From Ovoidimarina sp050299695 (GTDB taxonomy: Bacteria > Pseudomonadota > Alphaproteobacteria > Rhodobacterales > Rhodobacteraceae), in NCBI GenBank assembly GCA_050299695.1, contig JBNKWI010000004.1, positions 34,715 to 98,714 of the forward strand: a stretch of DNA of 64,000 nt, given 5' to 3'. Below are positions 24,290 to 32,403 of the stretch, in pieces (position 1 is the first letter of the stretch; every line of letters starts with the position of its first letter). The position numbers and the translations under genes were made by a program. The notes under the pieces were generated by a model. The model was not told the origin of the DNA. It did no database searches and was given only the letters and a program-made list of their open reading frames with translations.

Positions 24290-24431
24290 GGTTCCTCCCG
24301 GGAAATTCTTTTCGCTTTTGTAGCCGACAGCCTAGCGGGCAATTCGTGGGATTCCACCCCAAATCGCGACCCGGTCTGCGGGTGGCGGCCTTTCCGACCG
24401 GCGCGCCCTCCGGGCGCACGCGATGCGTTTG

Positions 24432-24477
24432 CGCCCGCCTCCGGCAGGCGCGGCTGGCAAGGGGGCTCGCGCCCCCT
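24432..24477. repeat. REP-like dispersed element, copy A
   Basis: Two adjacent hairpins: CGCCCGCC with GGCAGGCG (24432-24450, one mismatch) and AGGGGGC with GCCCCCT (24460-24477), followed by CGCGCTCCCCCGGG. The same two-hairpin layout and tail occur at 57035-57100. It fills most of the gap between the TRAP operon and the ureohydrolase gene, downstream of the latter. Confidence 0.7.
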
Positions 24478-24501
24478 CGCGCTCCCCCGGGTGCGCGCAA
24501 C

Positions 24502-25464
24502 TCAGCCGCTGGCGGCGCGGGCGTCGAAGATGAAGCCGAGGAGGTTGAGGAGGATCTGCGCCGCGAGGATCTGGGTGCTGCCCGACGGGTCGTAGTCGGG
24601 GGCGACTTCGACCAGGTCGATGCCGACGATCTCGTGACGCCGGGCCACCTCCTGGAGGAGTTCGAGCACCTCGTAGTAAAGGAAGCCGCCATGGCTCGGG
24701 GTGCCGGTGCCCGGCGCGATGGATGGGCAGAAAGCGTCGATATCGAGCGTGACGTAGACGCGGGCACCGCTCGGGATCCGGTCCGCCACCGCCCCGGGGC
24801 CGTGCGTCCTTGCCTGGCGGACGGAGAGGATGTCGGAGCCCATCCGGCGCGCGTCCTCGTAGCCCTCGCGGGCGGTGGAAGAGACGTCGCGGATACCCAC
24901 CTGCGTCAAGCCGGTGACGAAGGATTTCTCGGCGGCCCGGCGCATGGGATTGCCGTGGCCGTTCCGGACGCCGTGTCGTTCATCGACGAAATCGAGATGC
25001 GCGTCGATCTGGAGGATGTGGAGATTGCCCCTCCCCGCGAAGGCCTCGATGCAGGGGATATTGACCGAATGATCGCCCCCCTGCACCACCGGGAGCGCGC
25101 CGGCCGTCAGGATCGCCTCGACGCCCGTGCGGATATTCGCGTGGCTCTGCGCGGTGTCGGTATGGACGATGTCGGCATCGCCGATGTCGACGATCCTCAC
25201 TTCGGGGCCGAGATAGGTGCGGTCGTCCTCGTGGTCATAGGCGCCGGCATGTCCGAAGGAAAACAGCGTCGAGGCTTCGCGGATCGCGCGCGGGCCGAAG
25301 CGGGCGCCGGCCCGCCACTGGGTGCCCGCGTCGAACGGGGCGCCGAGCACCGCGGCATGGGCGTCGATCGCGGTCCAGTCGGGCCGGTACGGCCGCTTGC
25401 CGAAGGTGGCGATGCCGACGAAGGGCAGGTCCAGGCGGCCGCCGTCATAGCCATGGGTGCTCAT
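24502..25464 (-). CDS. Agmatinase/ureohydrolase family enzyme
   Basis: A 320-residue binuclear manganese hydrolase that releases urea from a guanidino compound. Metal ligands read His132 (GGDHSV), Asp154, His156 and Asp158 (QIDAHLDF), and Asp241 and Asp243 (TLDIDAFCPSIAPGTG), so the site is complete. Agmatinase (agmatine to putrescine and urea), guanidinobutyrase and guanidinopropionase share this pattern and cannot be separated by eye. The gene lies beside a TRAP transporter on the same strand; a link is possible but the repeat in between argues against one transcript. No signal peptide is visible. Confidence 0.9.
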   Translation of the reverse strand: MSTHGYDGGRLDLPFVGIATFGKRPYRPDWTAIDAHAAVLGAPFDAGTQWRAGARFGPRAIREASTLFSFGHAGAYDHEDDRTYLGPEVRIVDIGDADIVHTDTAQSHANIRTGVEAILTAGALPVVQGGDHSVNIPCIEAFAGRGNLHILQIDAHLDFVDERHGVRNGHGNPMRRAAEKSFVTGLTQVGIRDVSSTAREGYEDARRMGSDILSVRQARTHGPGAVADRIPSGARVYVTLDIDAFCPSIAPGTGTPSHGGFLYYEVLELLQEVARRHEIVGIDLVEVAPDYDPSGSTQILAAQILLNLLGFIFDARAASG

Positions 25465-25509
25465 GGGCGCATTGAGGCGGCGGCGGGCGGGCGTGGCAAG
25501 GGCAAAACG

Positions 25510-26604
25510 CTAGGCCCGGTCGCGGATGAGGTCGGCGAGCGCGAGGGCGGCGGTGAGGCCGGGGCTCTCGATGCCGAAGAGGTTCACGAGCCCCGCAATG
25601 CCGTGGGTTTCGGGGCCTTGCAGGGTGAAATCCTGGTGGCCCGCGCCTTCGGGCAAGGTTTTGGGGCGGATGCCGGTATAGCCCGGCAGGAGCGCGCCCT
25701 CGGGCAGGCCGGGCCAGTAGCGGCGGATCGCGGCCTCGAAAGCGGGTTCGCGGGTGGCGTCGAAGCTGTAGTCGATCCGGTCGATCCAGGTCACGTCGGG
25801 GCCGAACCGCGCCTGGCCGGCGAGATCGAGCGTGAGGTGGATGCCGAGGCCGCCGGGGGTGGGGACGGGGTAGACGAGATGCCGGAACGGGGCTTTTCCG
25901 CGCAGGAGGAAGTAGTGGCCCTTGGCGTAATGGGCGGTCGGGATGTGCCGGGTCGGGAGGCCAGCGAGGCGGCGGGCGAGGCTGGGCGCGTGGAGGCCGG
26001 AGGCGTTCACCACGGAGCGGGCGCGGAGGGTCATCGGCTCGGCGCCGCCGGTGGTGAGGGTGAGACCGTTCGTTGCGGTGCCGGAGACGACCGGCGTGCG
26101 GAAGACGAAGGTTGCCCCTGCCGCTTCGGCATCGGTCTGGAGCGCCAGCATGAACCTGTGGCTGTCGACGATGCCGGTTTCGGGCGAGAGGAGCGCGGCG
26201 GTGCCCTCGAGCGCGGGTTCGAGCGCCCGGGCCTCGGCGCCGGAGAGGCGGCGCATCCCTTCGACCCCGTTCGCCTGGGCGCGGGCGAGGATCGCGTCGA
26301 GCTCCTCCGCTTCCACCCCGGTTGTCGCGACGATCAGCTTGCCGCAGCGCTCGGTCCGGACGCCCCGGTCGCGGCAATAGGCGTAGAGGCGATGGCGACC
26401 TTCGGTGCAGGTTCGTGCCATGAGGCTGCCGGCGGGGTAATAGATCCCGGCATGGATCACCTCGCTGTTGCGCGACGAGGTGCCCGTGCCGATCGTGTCC
26501 TCGGCCTCGAGCACCAGCACTTCGCGACCCGCGAGCGCCAGCGCCCGAGCGGCGGCGAGGCCCACCACGCCCGTCCCGATCACAACGCAGTCGACGGTTT
26601 CCAT
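25510..26604 (-). CDS. lhgO: FAD-dependent oxidoreductase, L-2-hydroxyglutarate oxidase-like
   Basis: A 364-residue flavoprotein of the DAO superfamily. The N-terminal FAD fold VVIGTGVVGLAAARALALAG (residues 7-26) is followed by SSRNSEVIHAGIYYP and a C-terminal IAGLVNLFGIESPGLTAALA. These stretches resemble the LhgO family, which oxidises L-2-hydroxyglutarate to 2-oxoglutarate and passes electrons to quinone. The start at ATG 26604 was chosen for its GGGAGAAGG ribosome site and because the FAD motif follows at once; the frame is open upstream. It lies 45 bases upstream of the ureohydrolase on the same strand, so the two may be co-transcribed. A different 2-hydroxyacid substrate is possible. 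Confidence 0.8.
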   Translation of the reverse strand: METVDCVVIGTGVVGLAAARALALAGREVLVLEAEDTIGTGTSSRNSEVIHAGIYYPAGSLMARTCTEGRHRLYAYCRDRGVRTERCGKLIVATTGVEAEELDAILARAQANGVEGMRRLSGAEARALEPALEGTAALLSPETGIVDSHRFMLALQTDAEAAGATFVFRTPVVSGTATNGLTLTTGGAEPMTLRARSVVNASGLHAPSLARRLAGLPTRHIPTAHYAKGHYFLLRGKAPFRHLVYPVPTPGGLGIHLTLDLAGQARFGPDVTWIDRIDYSFDATREPAFEAAIRRYWPGLPEGALLPGYTGIRPKTLPEGAGHQDFTLQGPETHGIAGLVNLFGIESPGLTAALALADLIRDRA

Positions 26605-26725
26605 CGCCTTCTCCCTTCGCCTGCGGACCAGTGCCGAATCCGCCGGGCTCCGCAAGCCCCGCGACGGTCCGTCACTGGCGGTGCCGATGGAGACATGGCA
26701 GATCCTGCATGAGAGGAGCGCCGCC

Positions 26726-27718
26726 ATGTCCCATTTTCCGCCGCCGCCGCCATTGCCGGGCAAGGTCGGGCTCTGCCGGCAGGTGCCGCCGGCGGTGTTC
26801 CCGCCGATCCTGGGTCTGCTTGGGCTGGGCCTCGCCTGGCGGCGCGGGGCGGCCGCGTTCGGCGTGCCGGGGCAGGCGGTGGAGCTGGCGCTGGGGGCGA
26901 TCTCTCTGGTTTTCATATTTGCGGCTGGGGCCTACGTGGCGAAGCTCATGTTCCGTGCCTCGGTTTGCCTCGACGACCTCGGGACATTGCCCGGCCGCGC
27001 CGGTCTCGCGGCGGCGAGCATGGGGGCGATGCTGATGGGCGCAGTCCTGGCGCCCTACATGGCGGTCACGGCTTGCCTGTTTCTGGGCCTCGGATTCCTC
27101 GGGCATCTCGGGACGGCGCTCGTGGTGGGCAGGCGGCTGGTCCGCGCACCGGAGGCGCAGGGGCCGGTCACGCCGGCGCTACATCTCGTCTTCGTGGGCT
27201 TCATCGTTGCCCCCGCCGCGGCCCTACCGCTGGGCGTGCCGCCCGGCTGGGTCGCCGCGCTCACCTGGTATTGCCTCGCAGCCTCGGCACTCCTCTGGGC
27301 GCTGACGCTCGGGCCGCTCTTCGGCCGGGGCGGGACGCCGCCCCTCCGCCCGCTCCAGGCGATTCACCTCGCGCCCGCCGCGCTCACGGCCTCGGCGTTC
27401 TTTCTCCTCGGGCAGGAAATGCTTGCCACGCTGCTCCTCGCCTGGTCGACGCTCCTGTTCGTCGCGCTCCTGGCCCGCGCCCGCTGGATGACCGAGGCCG
27501 GTTTCAGCCCGTTCTGGAGCGCCTTCACCTTTCCGCTCGCCGCCTATGCCGGGGCGCTGGCGATCGCGTGGCAGATCGAGGGCGCGGAGGGGCTCCGCAT
27601 CGCCGCGGGGATGGCTCTCGTCTTCGCAACCCTGGTCATCCCGCCCATCGCGCTCCGCATCCTGCAGATGTGGGCCAAGGGCACGCTCGCGGCGAAGACC
27701 AACGCGGCCATTGCCTGA
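26726..27718 (+). CDS. TDT family (TehA/SLAC1-like) membrane carrier
   Basis: A 330-residue integral membrane protein with about ten hydrophobic helices. The overall pattern (LGLLGLGLAWRRGA near the start, paired helix hairpins, ending PIALRILQMWAKGTLA) fits the tellurite-resistance/dicarboxylate transporter family, a bacterial relative of the plant SLAC1 anion channel. Such proteins move small anions such as C4-dicarboxylates, sulphite or chloride. The ATG at 26726 has a GAGAGGAG ribosome site; another ATG at 26687 is less likely. It is divergent from lhgO. The substrate is not readable and the family call is moderate. Confidence 0.75.
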   Translation: MSHFPPPPPLPGKVGLCRQVPPAVFPPILGLLGLGLAWRRGAAAFGVPGQAVELALGAISLVFIFAAGAYVAKLMFRASVCLDDLGTLPGRAGLAAASMGAMLMGAVLAPYMAVTACLFLGLGFLGHLGTALVVGRRLVRAPEAQGPVTPALHLVFVGFIVAPAAALPLGVPPGWVAALTWYCLAASALLWALTLGPLFGRGGTPPLRPLQAIHLAPAALTASAFFLLGQEMLATLLLAWSTLLFVALLARARWMTEAGFSPFWSAFTFPLAAYAGALAIAWQIEGAEGLRIAAGMALVFATLVIPPIALRILQMWAKGTLAAKTNAAIA

Positions 27719-27821
27719 CGACGGGACCGCGGGGGCCTATTTCCGCGAATATTGGGCTTTCCGTCCTCCCCGGGCCATGCAATAGGGGGGCGCCAAACCG
27801 ACACTCCCGAGGAGACGTTCC

Positions 27822-29270
27822 ATGGAGATTCGCGAGGCGCTCACCTTCGATGACGTTCTACTGGTTCCGGCGGCCTCCACCGTGATGCCCTCGACCGCGG
27901 ATGTGCGCACGAAGGTGACCCGCGACATCTCGATGAACATCCCGCTTCTATCCTCCGCGATGGACACGGTGACCGAGGCGCGGATGGCCATCGCGATGGC
28001 CCAGGCGGGCGGGATTGGAGTGATCCACCGCAATCTAGACATCGAGCACCAGGCCCGCGAAGTGCGGCGGGTGAAGCGGTTCGAGAGCGGCATCGTCTAC
28101 AGCCCGGTGACGCTGACGCCCGACCAGACGCTGGCCGATGCCAAGGCGCTGATCGAGCGCTACAATTTCACCGGTTTCCCGGTTGTGGACAATTCCGGCA
28201 GGGTGGTGGGGATTGTCACCAACCGCGATATGCGTTTCGCCACTTCGGACGATACGCCGGTCAGGGTGATGATGACCTCGAAGGATCTCGCGGTGCTGAC
28301 CGAGCCCGCCGATCTCGACGAGGCCAAGTCGCTGATGAAGGCGCGGCGGATCGAGAAGCTCCTGGTCACCGACGGCAAGGGCAAGCTGACGGGGCTTCTG
28401 ACCCTGAAGGATACCGAGCAAGCGGTCCTGAACCCGCAGGCCTGCAAGGACCGGCTGGGGCGTCTCCGCGTGGCGGCGGCGACCACGGTCGGGGACAAGG
28501 GCTTCGAGCGGTCGCAGGCGCTGGTGGAGTCGGGCGTCGACATCATCGTGATCGACACCGCGCACGGCCATTCGGCCGGCGTCGCCAAGGCGGTGGAACG
28601 CGCGAAATCCCTGTCGAACGAAGTGCAGATCATCGCCGGCAACGTCGCGACGGCGGAGGCGACGCGGGCCTTGATCGGCGCGGGCGCCGACGCGGTGAAG
28701 GTGGGGATCGGCCCGGGGTCGATCTGCACCACGCGGATGGTGGCCGGGGTCGGCGTGCCGCAGCTCACCGCGATCATGGACGCCGCGAGTGCCGCCGGCG
28801 ACGTGCCGGTGATCGCCGATGGCGGCATCAAGTTCTCGGGCGATTTCGCCAAGGCGATCGCGGCGGGCGCCTCCTGCGCCATGGTCGGCTCGATGATCGC
28901 CGGCACCGACGAGAGCCCGGGCGAGGTGATCCTCTACCAGGGTCGCAGCTTCAAGGCCTACCGGGGGATGGGTTCGCTGGGCGCCATGGCGCGGGGCTCG
29001 GCGGATCGCTATTTCCAATCTGACGCGGCTTCGGATAAGCTGGTGCCGGAAGGGATCGAGGGCCAGGTTCCCTACAAGGGGTCGGCCGGGGCCGTGATCC
29101 ACCAGCTTGTCGGCGGTCTGAGGGCGGCGATGGGCTATACCGGTTGCGCCACGGTCGAGGAGATGCGCCGGAACTGCCGCTTCGTGCGGATCACGGGGGC
29201 GGGGCTCAAGGAGAGCCACGTTCACGATGTGCAGATCACGCGCGAGAGCCCGAACTATCGGTTCGGGTAG
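27822..29270 (+). CDS. guaB: Inosine-5'-monophosphate dehydrogenase
   Basis: GuaB converts IMP to XMP with NAD, the committed step to GTP. The 482-residue length is standard. N-terminal TFDDVLLVPAAST is diagnostic. Two CBS domains lie at about residues 92-205 and would bind regulatory nucleotides. The catalytic loop GPGSICTTR places the active-site cysteine at Cys302, and the flap contains the usual YRGMGSLGAM segment. It appears to be transcribed on its own or with the following gene; the upstream spacer has a GAGGAG ribosome site. Confidence 0.97.
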   Translation: MEIREALTFDDVLLVPAASTVMPSTADVRTKVTRDISMNIPLLSSAMDTVTEARMAIAMAQAGGIGVIHRNLDIEHQAREVRRVKRFESGIVYSPVTLTPDQTLADAKALIERYNFTGFPVVDNSGRVVGIVTNRDMRFATSDDTPVRVMMTSKDLAVLTEPADLDEAKSLMKARRIEKLLVTDGKGKLTGLLTLKDTEQAVLNPQACKDRLGRLRVAAATTVGDKGFERSQALVESGVDIIVIDTAHGHSAGVAKAVERAKSLSNEVQIIAGNVATAEATRALIGAGADAVKVGIGPGSICTTRMVAGVGVPQLTAIMDAASAAGDVPVIADGGIKFSGDFAKAIAAGASCAMVGSMIAGTDESPGEVILYQGRSFKAYRGMGSLGAMARGSADRYFQSDAASDKLVPEGIEGQVPYKGSAGAVIHQLVGGLRAAMGYTGCATVEEMRRNCRFVRITGAGLKESHVHDVQITRESPNYRFG

Positions 29271-29384
29271 GCGACGGAATTGAGGTGTGGGGCGACGAGA
29301 CGCCCGGGCAGTGGAATGAGTTGAGAGGCGCCGCTTCAGCCCGGCGGCGTGCTCGTGTGAGAGCGGTTTTGAAAGGCTGGGTGG

Positions 29385-31112
29385 ATGGGCACTTCGCCGA
29401 GACGGACACGGGATTACCCGGTCGGGCGACGTAAGACCGACGTCCTAGGACAGGACTGGGAAGCGCGGCTCGCCGAGGCGCGCGAGCGGCGTCTGGTTGC
29501 GCTTGCGGCGCGCGAGGTCCTTGCCGGCAGCTCCGATCGGCGCGATTCCCCCTGGGACGAGGCGGCGCTCGACGTCTCGCCTGATCTCGTGGACGAACGC
29601 GCGGCGCCCGTGCCGCGGCGGCGGCGCGGCGCGGGGAAGCCGGCCATGCCGGATCTATCCACCGGGCTCGAGACACCGGTTTCACCGGGCCCCGCCGTGG
29701 AGGCGCCGGACGAGACGGCGACGAATTTGCGTTTCGTGCCGGCGGCCGAACCGCCGCAGGCGAAGGTCTGCGCTCCGGAGGCAAGGCGCTCGGCGGCCTG
29801 GGTTGCCCGCGCGCCGGCCGTGCTCACGCCGATGCTCCAGCCCACGGAGGCGGTGCCGGAGCGGCGTCGCGCGCGCTGGATCGCTGCGGCGGTTGCGGCG
29901 CTCCTGATCCTGCCGGTCGGTGGCTATGCGCTGTTCGGCGCGCGAGATGTTGAGGCGGTTCGGACCGAAACCGCGGATGCGGCGCAGACTGCTCCGCCCA
30001 CCGAAAACGCAGCCCCGGCGCCGGCCGAACCCGCGCCCGCGACGGACCGTCTTGCCCGGGTGGCACCGCGGCCGCGTCCCGAGCGCTGGCAGGTGCGCGA
30101 TGCCGGGCCCGCGACCTTCGCCGCCTTGGCTGCGGCCGGCCGAGCGGCCCCGCTGGCAGACGCCGCCCCACAACGGCCCGATCCCGGCATGGCGGTGGTG
30201 ATGCTCGCCCCGCCCGCCGCGCCGGAGGTGCCGGGCCGTGACCGGGCGATGGCGGTCATGCCGGGCGGTGTGGCGCAAACGGTGCAGTCCTCGCTGACGC
30301 TGCCGTCCGGACAGGACAATGCGGCCGTAGAAGGCCTTGCGATGCTCGCGCTGCCGAGGGCGCTGGCGGCGCCGCCGCCGGAGGCCGTGCCGGCGGGGCT
30401 GTCTGCCGGAGGCGCCCCGGATCGGCCTGTTCCGCTGCCCGCCTTGCCCCGGCCGCCGGCCGCGATCGCCGTTGCCTTGCCCGCCCTTTCCGCGCCCTTG
30501 ACGCCAGGGACCGGCGCGATCCGCGTCGCCTTGCTCGACCCCGCGACGGGAGGCGCGGCCGGTCCGGCGCTGGTGCGGCCTGCGGCTCCGGGCGTCGCGC
30601 CCGTGGCCGCCGTGGCGAAGCCCCCTGCGGCGCCGGTCCGGCCCGCGCCGCCCGTGGCGACCGTCTTCGTCCACGCGCCCGGCAGTCTCGACCGCGGGAT
30701 CGTGGAGGAGGAAGCGAAGCGCATCGCGTCGCTGACCGGGCTGGCCGTGGAACTGCGCGATCCGGTCGGCTTCAAGATCTCGGCCTCGAACGTCCGGTTC
30801 TTCCACCCTGAGGACCGGAAGGCGGCGGCGGAGGTCGCCGGGGCGCTTTCGGCCCAGCTGCGCGATTTCACCGCGTTCCAGCCTTCGCCGGAGGTCGGGA
30901 CGATCGAGGTCTGGCTGGCAGGCGCGTCGCAAACGGCACCGGCGGAGGTCGCCGCGGCACCACCGCCTCAGCCGGCAAAGCCCGCGCTGCAGCAGGCGGC
31001 GGCGCCCCGGAGCCAACCGGTCCGGGCGCGGCCCGCGCCGGCCTCAAGCTTCGAGACGACGACGATCACCCGGACCCGGCGGTCCGGCATCGGCCGGCTG
31101 TTCGGCAATTGA
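29385..31112 (+). CDS. Single-pass membrane protein with Pro/Ala linker and C-terminal domain, unknown
   Basis: A 575-residue protein of unusual build. Residues 1-160 are charged and low-complexity (presumably cytoplasmic). One membrane helix lies at about 165-184. Residues 190-425 form a very Pro/Ala-rich linker. A folded-looking domain follows at about 430-520, with alternating strands and helices (GIVEEEAKRIASLTGLAVEL, then KISASNVRFFHPED). The last domain has the size and rhythm of a LytR C-terminal or SPOR-like fold, which would reach the periplasm and could sense or bind the cell wall. I do not recognise a named family. It is 16 bases upstream of the RNA methyltransferase, so the two are probably co-transcribed. 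Confidence 0.7.
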   Translation: MGTSPRRTRDYPVGRRKTDVLGQDWEARLAEARERRLVALAAREVLAGSSDRRDSPWDEAALDVSPDLVDERAAPVPRRRRGAGKPAMPDLSTGLETPVSPGPAVEAPDETATNLRFVPAAEPPQAKVCAPEARRSAAWVARAPAVLTPMLQPTEAVPERRRARWIAAAVAALLILPVGGYALFGARDVEAVRTETADAAQTAPPTENAAPAPAEPAPATDRLARVAPRPRPERWQVRDAGPATFAALAAAGRAAPLADAAPQRPDPGMAVVMLAPPAAPEVPGRDRAMAVMPGGVAQTVQSSLTLPSGQDNAAVEGLAMLALPRALAAPPPEAVPAGLSAGGAPDRPVPLPALPRPPAAIAVALPALSAPLTPGTGAIRVALLDPATGGAAGPALVRPAAPGVAPVAAVAKPPAAPVRPAPPVATVFVHAPGSLDRGIVEEEAKRIASLTGLAVELRDPVGFKISASNVRFFHPEDRKAAAEVAGALSAQLRDFTAFQPSPEVGTIEVWLAGASQTAPAEVAAAPPPQPAKPALQQAAAPRSQPVRARPAPASSFETTTITRTRRSGIGRLFGN

Positions 31113-31128
31113 TCCGGGACGCCCGGAC

Positions 31129-32301
31129 GTGACGCCGGCGGCGCGGGTCGCGGCGGCGATCGAGGTGCTCGACCGGATCGGCACGGGCGTGCCGGCCGAA
31201 CAGGCGCTGACCAACTGGGCGCGCGGAAACCGCTATGCGGGGTCAGGCGACCGCGCTGCGATCCGCGATGTCGTTTTCGACGTCCTGCGCCGGCGACGCT
31301 CCGCGGCGGCGCTGGGGGGCGGCGAGACGGGGCGGGCGCTGGTGCTGGGGCTCCTGCGCGGTCAGGGCGCGGATCCGGCGGAGATCTTCAGCGGCGCAGG
31401 GCATGCGCCGCCGCCCCTCACGGCGGAAGAGGCGGGGGCTTTCGGCCCTCAGTTGACCGAGGGGGAGCGTCTCGACCTGCCCGACTGGCTCCTGCCCGAA
31501 CTGCGCCGGAGCCTCGGCGCGGATCTCGACCGGGTGGCGGCGATCCTTCGGGACCGGGCGCCGGTCGGGCTCCGCGTGAACCTCGCGCGCGCCAGCCACG
31601 AAACCGCCGAGGCGGCACTTCGGGCCGACGGGATCGAGAGCGCGCCGCACCCGCTGGCCGCGACGGCGCGGATCGTCACCGCCAATGCAAGGCGCCTGAA
31701 GACCGCGCAGGCCTATCGCGACGGGTTGGTAGAGCTGCAGGACCCGGCCTCGCAGGCGGTGGTCGAGGCGCTTCTGCCGGTGCCCGAGGGGGCGCGGATT
31801 CTCGACTATTGCGCGGGAGGCGGCGGCAAGGCGCTGGCGCTGGCGGCGGCGACCGGCCGGCCGGTCGCGGCGCATGATGCCGATCCGCGGCGCATGCGCG
31901 ACATCCCGGACCGGGCGGCGAGGGCCGGGGCGTCGATTGCCTGCCTCTCGGCGGAGGCAGTGGCGGCACGGGCACCGTGGGACCTGGTCCTGGTCGATGC
32001 GCCCTGCTCGGGAAGCGGCGCGTGGCGGCGGCAGCCGGAGGCGAAGTGGACGCTCACGCCCGAGCGCCTTGCCACGCTGAACGCGGTGCAGGACGAAATT
32101 CTGGCCAAGGCGTCACGGCTGGTGGCGCGGGGCGGGCTGCTGGCCTATGCGACCTGCTCGCTCCTCGAGGCCGAGAACGGCGACCGTATCGCGGGCTTCC
32201 TCGACCAGGCCGGCGGCGGTTGGCGATTGCGCTTCGAACGCCGGCTTTCGCCGCGCGACGGCGGCGACGGTTTTTTTGTTGCTCTTCTTGAGAGGGAATG
32301 A
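31129..32301 (+). CDS. RsmB/NOP family SAM-dependent RNA cytosine methyltransferase
   Basis: A 390-residue enzyme that methylates cytosine C5 in RNA, probably 16S rRNA. An N-terminal NusB-like RNA-binding helical domain covers about residues 1-130. The catalytic domain has the SAM loop ILDYCAGGGGKALALAA, motif IV DAPCSGSGAWRRQPE and motif VI YATCSLL with the catalytic Cys343. It starts with GTG at 31129. Short family members like this are often annotated RsmB, but the exact target base cannot be assigned by eye. Confidence 0.88.
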   Translation: MTPAARVAAAIEVLDRIGTGVPAEQALTNWARGNRYAGSGDRAAIRDVVFDVLRRRRSAAALGGGETGRALVLGLLRGQGADPAEIFSGAGHAPPPLTAEEAGAFGPQLTEGERLDLPDWLLPELRRSLGADLDRVAAILRDRAPVGLRVNLARASHETAEAALRADGIESAPHPLAATARIVTANARRLKTAQAYRDGLVELQDPASQAVVEALLPVPEGARILDYCAGGGGKALALAAATGRPVAAHDADPRRMRDIPDRAARAGASIACLSAEAVAARAPWDLVLVDAPCSGSGAWRRQPEAKWTLTPERLATLNAVQDEILAKASRLVARGGLLAYATCSLLEAENGDRIAGFLDQAGGGWRLRFERRLSPRDGGDGFFVALLERE

Positions 32302-32339
32302 GTGCAAAGACGCAACCTATGCGGTAATCTTCAAACTCC

Positions 32340-32355
32340 TTAAGGCCTGGTTAAC
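32340..32355 (+). promoter_or_regulatory. CtrA-binding box upstream of cckA (perfect consensus)
   Basis: TTAA-GGCCTGG-TTAAC matches the CtrA full site TTAA-N7-TTAAC exactly. It lies 49-64 bases upstream of the cckA GTG start and about 25 bases before a possible -10 element TAGAAT (32380-32385), a position compatible with activation. CckA is the kinase that phosphorylates CtrA through ChpT, so this would be a feedback loop. Confidence 0.7.
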
Positions 32356-32403
32356 GAATTCCGTCGGAAATGGTTGTGCTAGAATCGCCTACAGGGGGAA
32401 CCG

